Shown here one piece after another: positions 1 through 5,269 of a DNA stretch of 16,733 nucleotides (position 1 is its first letter; each line of letters starts with the position of its first letter). A program made the translations under genes and the position numbers. The notes under the pieces were generated by a model. The model had not been told where the DNA came from, made no database searches, and saw only the letters and a list, made by a program, of their open reading frames with translations. This DNA is from Treponema sp. UBA3819 (GTDB lineage Bacteria > Spirochaetota > Spirochaetia > Treponematales > Treponemataceae), in the NCBI GenBank assembly GCA_002369025.1, contig DFDV01000052.1:1-16733 (forward strand), given 5' to 3'.

Positions 1-136
1 CTTCAGCCTTTGCCGCCTCAATCAAGCTTGCAGCAACTTCCGAACCAGTTGATTTTTTTGCAGCGTCTTTTTTTGTACAACCTGCAAAACCAAGTACCAG
101 GGCAACGCCTGTAAGTACTGCCAGAACCTTCTTCAT
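1..136 (-). CDS. Lipoprotein, N-terminal fragment; possible ABC solute-binding protein
   Basis: Only the first 45 codons are in the window; the gene continues past position 1. The product starts MKKVLAVLTG, has a hydrophobic stretch and reaches a Cys at residue 20 in the context GFAGC, followed by a Lys-rich, Ser/Thr-rich tether. This is a type II (lipoprotein) signal of the relaxed kind seen in spirochaetes. The ATG at 134-136 is preceded by a GGAGGAG ribosome site. An in-frame ATG four codons upstream would lie inside that site and is rejected. After the tether the text reads SLIEAAKAE, which resembles the start of mature solute-binding proteins of the iron/thiamine/polyamine class. It lies downstream of an ABC importer operon on the same strand, but has its own promoter and is separated by a terminator. 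The lipoprotein call is solid; the solute-binding role is inference. Confidence 0.6.
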   Translation of the reverse strand, partial: MKKVLAVLTGVALVLGFAGCTKKDAAKKSTGSEVAASLIEAAKAE

Positions 137-180
137 ATGCTCCTCCATATTTTTCGGGGATTCTACCCGTTCTTTTCTTA

Positions 181-210
181 ATTATATTTTAAATCTCTTT
201 TTCAAATAAA
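181..210 (-). promoter_or_regulatory. Promoter of the left-edge lipoprotein gene
   Basis: On the minus strand a perfect -10 hexamer, TATAAT, lies at 181-186. The best -35 partner at an 18-base spacer is a weak TTTATT at 205-210. The surrounding DNA is very AT-rich. Transcription would begin about 38 bases before the ATG at 136. The -10 is convincing; the -35 is not. Confidence 0.5.
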
Positions 211-216
211 GCAAAT

Positions 217-253
217 AAAAAAAAGGCCGTTCCATTCAACGAAGGGGACGGCC
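217..253 (-). terminator. Intrinsic terminator of the ABC importer operon
   Basis: Read on the minus strand, a 9-bp stem (arms 245-253 and 225-233, one G-U pair, 11-base loop) is followed directly by eight T (217-224). The stem core is GGCCGT/ACGGCC. This is a textbook rho-independent terminator. It lies between the ATPase gene stop at 428 and the promoter of the lipoprotein gene at 136, so the two are separate transcription units. Confidence 0.85.
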
Positions 254-310
254 TAAAAGGAGAGGAGGATGCAGAAAACATTGGTGCACAGCATGTGCGT
301 TCCATACACC

Positions 311-349
311 AAAAAAAACTGCTTTGTGATTGTTCAATCTTGCAATCAC
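311..349 (-). terminator. Weak additional stem-loop in the operon 3' untranslated region
   Basis: In the non-coding stretch 254-427, downstream of the ATPase gene, a perfect 7-bp inverted repeat (GTGATTG 326-332, CAATCAC 343-349) is followed on the minus strand, after a 7-base gap, by eight T (311-318). The stem is AT-rich and the gap is long, so it is at best a weak pause or termination site ahead of the strong terminator at 217-253. Another T-rich run lies at 382-397 on the minus strand. I see no gene in this stretch. Confidence 0.3.
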
Positions 350-427
350 TTATTAAACCGTGGAAAGTCCTTTCAGTTACAGAAAAAAGAAAAAAAATAG
401 TAAATATAACAAAATGTTTAAATGTGA

Positions 428-1432
428 CTAGCGCATTTCGTAGACATTATGCAGGACAAGGAGAACTTTTTCTCCGATGGCGACAGGCTTTCCCGTGCGG
501 GTGCGCTCATCTACAATGGCAATGCCGCCGCTTACCGCCTCAGTCTTTATCCGGTAGCGGATGTTTTCTCCCAGAAATGCAGATGAAATGACTCTGCCGG
601 AAATAACCGCGGCAGCATCTTTTGAGGCAGCTTGTACATCGCTCTCCCTGTGCAGGGAAATCCATTCCGGGCGCACCAGTTTTGTCTTTCCCCCGTCTGC
701 AATAAAATTTGCCCTGCCGACAAAGTCTGCTACAAAGGCATTTTTCGGGGTAAAATACACATCCTGGGGCGTTCCAGTCTGCTGAAGCTGACCGTGATTG
801 ATGACGGCTATAGTATCTGAAAGAGACAGGGCTTCTTCCTGGTCGTGGGTAACATAGACTGTGGTAATGCCAAAATCCTTCTGAATGTCCTGCAGTTCTT
901 CCCTTACAAGGGCGCGCAGTTTTGCATCCAGACTGGAAAGAGGTTCATCCATCAGAAGAATCAGGGGTTTGAGGACAAGAGCCCGCCCCAGTGCCACTCT
1001 CTGCTGCTGTCCGCCGCTCAGTTCATGGGGATAGCGTTCCAGAAGATTGACAATTCCCAAAAGCCTTGCAGTCTGATGAATAAGGGCGTAGGCTTCATCC
1101 TTTGGCTTTTTTTGAATTTTCAGCCCGTAAAGAAGATTCTGCTCCACCGTGAGATGGGGAAAAAGAGCATAATCCTGAAAAACCATGCCTACTTTTCGTC
1201 TGTCCGGAGCAATATCCTTTTGATCTATACCGTTGATTCTTACAGTGCCGGAGTCAGGAATAAGAAAGCCTGAAATAAGGCGGAGCAAAGTTGTCTTACC
1301 GCAGCCCGACGGTCCCAGAAGCGTTGTAAAACTGCCCGGCTGAACTTCCAGTGAAATATCATTCACTGCGTCGGTCTTACCAAATGAGAATGAAAGATGT
1401 TCAAGGGAAAGACTTGCACCTTCTGCCATCAT
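428..1432 (-). CDS. ABC transporter ATP-binding protein, Fbp/Pot/Afu type
   Basis: This is the nucleotide-binding subunit of an importer and acts on the cytoplasmic face of the membrane to hydrolyse ATP and drive uptake. It has every ATPase motif: Walker A GPSGCGKTT at residues 40-48, Q-loop Gln86, signature LSGGQQQ at 138-144, Walker B ending D162-E163, D-loop around Leu168-Asp169, and switch His196. After about residue 235 a C-terminal region resembles the TOBE/MOP-type domain of FbpC, PotA and MalK. The 334-residue length fits that group. The start ATG (1430-1432) overlaps the stop of the permease gene by four bases (ATGA), so translation is probably coupled. A second ATG follows immediately and is an equally possible start. 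The substrate cannot be read from the ATPase. It is the last gene of the operon. Confidence 0.9.
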   Translation of the reverse strand: MMAEGASLSLEHLSFSFGKTDAVNDISLEVQPGSFTTLLGPSGCGKTTLLRLISGFLIPDSGTVRINGIDQKDIAPDRRKVGMVFQDYALFPHLTVEQNLLYGLKIQKKPKDEAYALIHQTARLLGIVNLLERYPHELSGGQQQRVALGRALVLKPLILLMDEPLSSLDAKLRALVREELQDIQKDFGITTVYVTHDQEEALSLSDTIAVINHGQLQQTGTPQDVYFTPKNAFVADFVGRANFIADGGKTKLVRPEWISLHRESDVQAASKDAAAVISGRVISSAFLGENIRYRIKTEAVSGGIAIVDERTRTGKPVAIGEKVLLVLHNVYEMR

Positions 1433-3048
1433 TCGCTCCAGATACGTTTTCGCATGCGGACTTCAATATAATGTCCTGTGCCTAAAATCATAAAGGTTAC
1501 GGCTGTCAAAATCAATGCCAGTGCCGCAGATTTTCCCCAGTCTCCCTGCTCTGCCAGATTCAATATGCGGACGGAAGCCAGCGGAGTTTTAAAAGAAACC
1601 AGAAAGATAACCGCACTTAAGGTTCCGACACCGCGCACAAAATCATATATAAATGAGGAAAAGACACCGCCAGTCGAGAGGGGAAGCAGAATGGTGTAAA
1701 AGACACGCAGTCTGTCCGCCCCTAAAGACCGGGCACCATCGTCCAGAGTTGTCTTGAGCTGGGCAAAGGTAGAAGAAAGGATACGGTATGAAAAAGGCAG
1801 AAAGCCTACGGTCATAGCGATGATAATCAGCAGACCTGACGCTCTGAAATGAAGTGCATTTGCAGCCAGAGCGAGGGCAAGTCCAAAAAGGGTGCCGGGA
1901 ATTGCTGAGGGAAGCTGGGCAACCACATCAAGCGTGCGTCTCAGGGGCATATCCGTGCGGTGAGTCACATAGGCAGTAAAAGAGGCAATGACAGTGCTAA
2001 AAATCGCGCTCACAAGGGCAAAAAAAAGCGAATTGCCAAGTTCATGCAGATAGGCTCCCATGGCACGCAGGTGGTCCAGCGTAAAGGAAGTGTTTACACC
2101 CCAGAGTTTCTGAAAGGCACCTGCTACAATGGCCATAAATTGAGCCGCTATGGCAAGGGTAAGCATAGCGCAAAAAAATGTGAGCAGAAGACGAAGGGGC
2201 AGCCTGGCTTTCTGTCTGGGAAGCGATGATGTCTTACCCCCGATGGTTGCAATCTTCAGGCTATTTGCCTTGAGAACATGATTCTGCAAAAGAAAAAGTA
2301 TGACAGAGGGCAGAATCAGAATGAGCCCCAGAACGGCACTGATTCCCGCATTAAGCCAGCCGGTTAGCTGCGTGTAGATTTCAACCGCCAGTACACGGAA
2401 GCGGCCGCCCACAATCATGGGATTTCCAAAGTCGCTGAGCACAGAAACCGCAATAAACAGCAGGGCGCTCAAAATACCGGGAAAAGAAAGGGGAAGCGTA
2501 ACCGAGCAGAATACTTTCAGTGAACCGGCTCCCATTCCCCGGGCAGACTGCTCCAGACTGGGATTGATACCCCGCAAAGTCTGAACGCAAATCAAATATG
2601 CAATGGGAAAAAAACAGAGGACCTGAGCCAGAAGCAGACCCGGAAATCCATAGAGAGAAATATCCAGACCCAGAAGCCTGTGCGTCACAAATCCCTGCCG
2701 TCCGAAAAGCAGGATAAAGGCAAGGCCTCCCACAAAAGGCGGCGTTATCAGATGGAGAAGCGGAATAAAAGAGAAAAAAGTTTTGCCAAAAATGTCGCCC
2801 CGCACCACTGCGTAGGCGTAAACATAGCCTGTCAGCACCGAAAGCAGTGTAGAAGCAATGCAGGCAAGCGCGGTATTTTTCATGGCAATGTGCCAGCGTT
2901 CAGAAGTCAGCACGGAAAGAAAATCTTTTGCACCGGGAGCCGCCGCAACAAAAAAAAGCGGAATGAGAACACAGACTGCAAAAAAAATGACGACAGCAAA
3001 CCAGAGAAAGGAAAAAGGCTTGCCGCCGTCTTTAGTGAAATGACGCAA
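1429..3048 (-). CDS. ABC transporter permease, fused double-domain, FbpB type
   Basis: This is the membrane subunit of an importer. The 539-residue protein consists of two homologous binding-protein-dependent permease halves in one chain, as in FbpB/SfuB iron permeases and their relatives. Each half has an EAA-type cytoplasmic loop that docks on the ATPase: SARGMGAGSLKVF at about residues 168-180 and GARSLGADRLRVF at about 438-450. I count about a dozen hydrophobic segments by eye. The start is TTG at 3046-3048, six bases after the stop of the binding-protein gene, with AGGGG just upstream. The next in-frame Met is near residue 56 and would remove the first membrane segment, so TTG is preferred. 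The single fused permease, presumably working with one ATPase dimer, matches the neighbouring gene set. Confidence 0.88.
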   Translation of the reverse strand: MRHFTKDGGKPFSFLWFAVVIFFAVCVLIPLFFVAAAPGAKDFLSVLTSERWHIAMKNTALACIASTLLSVLTGYVYAYAVVRGDIFGKTFFSFIPLLHLITPPFVGGLAFILLFGRQGFVTHRLLGLDISLYGFPGLLLAQVLCFFPIAYLICVQTLRGINPSLEQSARGMGAGSLKVFCSVTLPLSFPGILSALLFIAVSVLSDFGNPMIVGGRFRVLAVEIYTQLTGWLNAGISAVLGLILILPSVILFLLQNHVLKANSLKIATIGGKTSSLPRQKARLPLRLLLTFFCAMLTLAIAAQFMAIVAGAFQKLWGVNTSFTLDHLRAMGAYLHELGNSLFFALVSAIFSTVIASFTAYVTHRTDMPLRRTLDVVAQLPSAIPGTLFGLALALAANALHFRASGLLIIIAMTVGFLPFSYRILSSTFAQLKTTLDDGARSLGADRLRVFYTILLPLSTGGVFSSFIYDFVRGVGTLSAVIFLVSFKTPLASVRILNLAEQGDWGKSAALALILTAVTFMILGTGHYIEVRMRKRIWSE

Positions 3049-3054
3049 ATGCCC

Positions 3055-4050
3055 CTACTTGACTTCCCTTGTCCAGCGGTCAAGCACTTCATTGCGCTGT
3101 TCGGAAGCCTTTTTAGTATCATACTCGATTAAATCAATATCGGCAATCGGGATTGAACCGGCAACAGGCTTTGCTTCCGGATTGACAGGAATGGTAAAAT
3201 CAAGGGAGGACATGAGTTCCTGAGCCTCAACGGAAAGCATAAAATCAACAAATTTCTTAGCGGCAGAAAGATTTTTTGTATTCTTTAAGATTGCAATACA
3301 GTCCACATCGCCCACAGACTGGGGAGGAGCAATCAAATCAATATCAAAGCCCTGAGCCCGGTACTTTGTCAGTGCGTGAAGATAGGCGATGCCAATTGCA
3401 TATTCTCCGGTTCCAATCAGTTTTGGAGGTGCAGAACCGCTGTCCGGGAACTGTCCGACTGACTGAGCCAGCGCAAGCAGATAGTCCCAGCCCTTATCCC
3501 AGCCCAGTCTCTGCAACTGGCCCTGCACAAAAAGATATGATGTTGAAGAGGCAAGAGGATTGGTCAATACAATTTCGCCCTTATAGGCAGGATCCAGCAA
3601 ATCTTCCCAGCTGGCGGGCTTTTCCTTACCCGGAAATTTTTCTGCAAAACGCTTTGAATTGATTCCAATGCCCAGGGTGAGGACACAAAAACCTGTCCAG
3701 GTATTTTGAGGGGAGACCGCATAGGACGGAAGATTTTTCATCAAAGGAGATTCATAAGACAAGAGGGCTTCTTCCGCATCTGCCTGCATATGATAGGAAC
3801 TTGCCCCTCCCAAAAGGATGTCTGCCTGAGGGTCATCTTTTTCTGCAATGACGCGGCTTACCAGTTCACCTGTTGTAGCACGAAGATATGTTGCGGGAAT
3901 ACCGGTTTTTTGGGTAAATAATTCTGTAAGCGTCTTGGCTTCCTCATCGTGGATAATCGCATAGATGCGCAAAGGCTTCTGCTCATCCTTGCAAGCCAGC
4001 AATAAAAGGGCAAGAAAGACTGCGGAAACACAAGCAAATACTTTTTTCAT
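3055..4050 (-). CDS. ABC transporter solute-binding lipoprotein, FbpA/AfuA-like
   Basis: This is the extracytoplasmic receptor that delivers substrate to the permease encoded next. The 331-residue product has a lipoprotein signal, MKKVFACVSA then LLLAC with the acylated Cys at residue 20. The mature part shows text typical of the iron/phosphonate/phosphosugar binding-protein superfamily: TGIPATYLRATTGEL, QADILLGGASSY, PASWEDLLDPAYKGEIVLTN, and IPVNPEA near the end. It has no adjacent tyrosine pair, whereas classical ferric-binding FbpA proteins use neighbouring tyrosines to hold iron. The substrate may therefore be something other than free ferric iron, for example a phosphorylated sugar or an organophosphonate; I cannot decide. 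It is the first gene of the operon, with AGAGAGG six bases before the ATG and a near-consensus promoter. Confidence 0.85.
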   Translation of the reverse strand: MKKVFACVSAVFLALLLLACKDEQKPLRIYAIIHDEEAKTLTELFTQKTGIPATYLRATTGELVSRVIAEKDDPQADILLGGASSYHMQADAEEALLSYESPLMKNLPSYAVSPQNTWTGFCVLTLGIGINSKRFAEKFPGKEKPASWEDLLDPAYKGEIVLTNPLASSTSYLFVQGQLQRLGWDKGWDYLLALAQSVGQFPDSGSAPPKLIGTGEYAIGIAYLHALTKYRAQGFDIDLIAPPQSVGDVDCIAILKNTKNLSAAKKFVDFMLSVEAQELMSSLDFTIPVNPEAKPVAGSIPIADIDLIEYDTKKASEQRNEVLDRWTREVK

Positions 4051-4082
4051 AAAACACCTCTCTATTTGCTTAATTTCCTAGA

Positions 4083-4111
4083 AGAATAGTATGAATATAA
4101 TGTAATGTCAA
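4083..4111 (-). promoter_or_regulatory. Promoter of the ABC importer operon
   Basis: On the minus strand a perfect -35 TTGACA (4106-4111) is separated by exactly 17 bases from -10 TATTCT (4083-4088). Predicted start near 4076 gives a 26-base leader that contains AGAGAGG (about 4057-4063) as ribosome site. Three inverted repeats lie immediately upstream of the -35. Confidence 0.8.
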
Positions 4112-4116
4112 TACGT

Positions 4117-4153
4117 CGAGTCAAGGCACGCTAACGCTTAAAGCCTTGACTTC
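4117..4153. repeat. Inverted repeat next to the ABC operon -35
   Basis: The arms AGTCAAGGC (4119-4127) and GCCTTGACT (4143-4151) are perfectly complementary over 9 bp with a 15-base loop. With one bulge the pairing extends to CGA/TCG. The element ends six bases upstream of the -35 of the ABC operon. It could be an operator, part of the 3' end of the upstream transcript, or a dispersed repeat; there is no T-run to make it a terminator. Confidence 0.5.
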
Positions 4154-4159
4154 GCCGTT

Positions 4160-4184
4160 TTGAGGGTTTGTAATAAACCCTCAA
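4160..4184. repeat. 10-bp stem-loop
   Basis: A perfect 10-bp inverted repeat, TTGAGGGTTT (4160-4169) and AAACCCTCAA (4175-4184), with loop GTAAT. It is the second of three hairpins between the secreted-protein gene and the ABC operon. On the minus strand it is followed by AAAACGG, so it lacks a terminator tail. Confidence 0.55.
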
Positions 4185-4191
4185 TATGATT

Positions 4192-4210
4192 TCCCCGCAG
4201 CCGGCGGGGA
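4192..4210 (-). terminator. GC-rich hairpin just after the 4216-4620 gene
   Basis: A perfect 7-bp stem, TCCCCGC (4192-4198) and GCGGGGA (4204-4210), with a 5-base loop, starts six bases beyond the stop codon of the minus-strand gene. It probably contributes to ending that transcript. On the minus strand the tail is GAAATCATATT, a poor T-run. On the plus strand the tail TATTTTTAC is better, but no plus-strand gene ends here. Confidence 0.45.
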
Positions 4211-4215
4211 TATTT

Positions 4216-4620
4216 TTACAGGGTCTGGCGGACAAAAATGCCGGTAAGGGTAACTTTAATGATGCCCTTGCGGACTTTTCCTTCTACAGCAAGAGAAGCG
4301 CAGTCGTCATCATCATACTTGCCTACCAGAACACCACTTCCGTTTTCATTAAAAGTCATAGTGACTGTCTTTTTACTTTCGTCAATGACATAGGTTCCGC
4401 TGGAAGAAAAACCATGACCGGTTCCTACCAGTTTTACACCGTCTCCCATCTCTGCAAAGACAAGCGACTCTGTTGAACCTTCAGGCAGGTCAAAGCGGCC
4501 GGCCTTACAATGTGTACCCAGATACTTCATGCCTGTAATATCAAGGGCAGCTGCACAGCAGAAGGCAGCGGTCAGAACAAAAAGTGAAAGGGGAAGTATT
4601 CTTTTAAGCATTTTCTTCAT
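4216..4620 (-). CDS. Small secreted protein, family not recognised (paralogue A)
   Basis: I do not recognise the family. The 134-residue product begins with a Sec signal (KKMLKRILPLSLFVLTAAF), with cleavage likely near residues 24-25, giving a mature protein of about 110 residues. The mature part is rich in Gly, Asp and beta-type alternation and has only two cysteines, Cys38 in HCKAG and Cys107 in DCAS, a likely disulfide. The core GTGHGFSSSGTY (residues 67-78) and NENGSG are shared with the adjacent gene at 4772-5158; by hand alignment the mature parts are about 60-65% identical. The start ATG is 5 bases after AGAGGA. The gene has its own promoter with an 11-base leader. A small beta-barrel or lipocalin/META-like fold is a guess. 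Secretion is well supported; function is unknown. Confidence 0.75.
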   Translation of the reverse strand: MKKMLKRILPLSLFVLTAAFCCAAALDITGMKYLGTHCKAGRFDLPEGSTESLVFAEMGDGVKLVGTGHGFSSSGTYVIDESKKTVTMTFNENGSGVLVGKYDDDDCASLAVEGKVRKGIIKVTLTGIFVRQTL

Positions 4621-4637
4621 ATAAATCCTCTTAAGAC

Positions 4638-4666
4638 AGTATAACCGTCATTTGATTTTTTTTCAA
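4638..4666 (-). promoter_or_regulatory. Promoter of secreted paralogue A
   Basis: On the minus strand, -35 TTGAAA (4661-4666), a 17-base spacer and -10 TATACT (4638-4643). The predicted start at about 4631 gives a very short leader of 11 bases that begins with the ribosome site AGAGGA. Confidence 0.75.
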
Positions 4667-4681
4667 TGCTCCGATGAAAGT

Positions 4682-4735
4682 ATATCTGCATCTCCACCCG
4701 AGCATATCTCCATCCAGGCATATCCCTGCCCGGGC
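4682..4735. repeat. Three imperfect short tandem repeats
   Basis: Three successive units begin ATATC and end with GC: 4682-4703 (22 bases), 4704-4719 (16) and 4720-4735 (16). The two 16-base units are ATATCTCCATCCAGGC and ATATCCCTGCCCGGGC. They fill the space between the paralogue A promoter and the end of paralogue B. The degenerate match makes chance or old slippage both possible. Confidence 0.4.
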
Positions 4736-4770
4736 AATTTTCTGTCTGCATTGGCTCAGGGCAGAAAATT
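4736..4770 (-). terminator. Stem-loop at the end of secreted paralogue B
   Basis: A perfect 9-bp inverted repeat, AATTTTCTG (4736-4744) and CAGAAAATT (4762-4770), extendable by two or three pairs with wobbles, begins one base after the stop codon of the minus-strand gene at 4772. The descending arm supplies an AAAATT end rather than a T-run, so termination is plausible but unproven. mRNA 3'-end protection is an alternative. Confidence 0.45.
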
Positions 4771-4771
4771 T

Positions 4772-5158
4772 TTACTGGCGGATAAAATTTCCGGAAAGGG
4801 TAATGTGCAGAATACCGCGGCTTACATCCCCGTCTACTGCCATTGAAGCACAGTCAGAATCAGTATAGGTACCGATGAGAGTTCCCTGTCCGTTTTCATT
4901 AAAGCGCATGATGACAATTTTTTTTGCTTCCTGAATCTCATAACGGCCGGAAGAAGAAAAACCATGGCCTGTTCCCACCAGTTTAACGATGTTGCCTTTT
5001 TCAAAGACTAATGTTTCAGAAGACCCTTCCGGTAAATCAAATTTGCCTGCCTTACAGTTTGTCCCAAGAAATTTCTTACCCTCAAGAGAAATGGCGGCCA
5101 CTTGCGAAAGCGTAATCAAAATCAGCGCACAAAAAGCCGCAAGTTTTTTTCCCTGCAT
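4772..5158 (-). CDS. Small secreted protein, family not recognised (paralogue B)
   Basis: I do not recognise the family. The 128-residue product has a Sec signal (QGKKLAAFCALILITLSQVAA), with likely cleavage near residue 22. The mature part is a close relative of the downstream gene at 4216-4620: it shares NCKAG or HCKAG, FDLPEGS, VKLVGTGHGFSSSG, FNENG, DCAS and the C-terminal RQ. The two cysteines (35 and 103) are conserved and probably form a disulfide. The mature parts are of equal length apart from one residue, so the pair looks like a tandem duplication that has diverged. The signal peptides are not similar, as expected under weak constraint. GGAGG lies 5 bases before the ATG. Separate promoters suggest each copy is regulated on its own. 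Confidence 0.75.
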   Translation of the reverse strand: MQGKKLAAFCALILITLSQVAAISLEGKKFLGTNCKAGKFDLPEGSSETLVFEKGNIVKLVGTGHGFSSSGRYEIQEAKKIVIMRFNENGQGTLIGTYTDSDCASMAVDGDVSRGILHITLSGNFIRQ

Positions 5159-5186
5159 ATTGCCTCCAAATCTTTATATTATCTTA

Positions 5187-5215
5187 AGCATACCATCCCC
5201 CCTTCTTTTCCTCAA
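5187..5215 (-). promoter_or_regulatory. Promoter of secreted paralogue B
   Basis: On the minus strand, -35 TTGAGG (5210-5215), a 17-base spacer and -10 TATGCT (5187-5192). The predicted start near 5180 gives a 22-base leader containing GGAGG. It is back to back with the start region of dnaE. Confidence 0.6.
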
Positions 5216-5219
5216 GCCC

Positions 5220-5248
5220 TTTCCCTCCCGCCCTTTTTCCGCTAGAAT
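5220..5248 (+). promoter_or_regulatory. Possible promoter of dnaE
   Basis: A good -10, TAGAAT (5243-5248), has only a poor -35 (TTTCCC, 5220-5225) at 17 bases. Transcription from it would give a leader of about 15 bases holding the GGGGGAAG ribosome site before ATG 5270. No better plus-strand promoter is visible in 5159-5269. Confidence 0.35.
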
Positions 5249-5269
5249 AAAAACCAGGGGGAAGCGGAA

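Noticed and set aside
269..400. 43-codon plus-strand frame starting just after AGGAGAGGAGG
   Set aside because: The ribosome-like purine run almost touches the ATG, there is no plus-strand promoter, and the peptide is low-complexity and Lys-rich. The region is better explained as the 3' untranslated end of the ABC operon.
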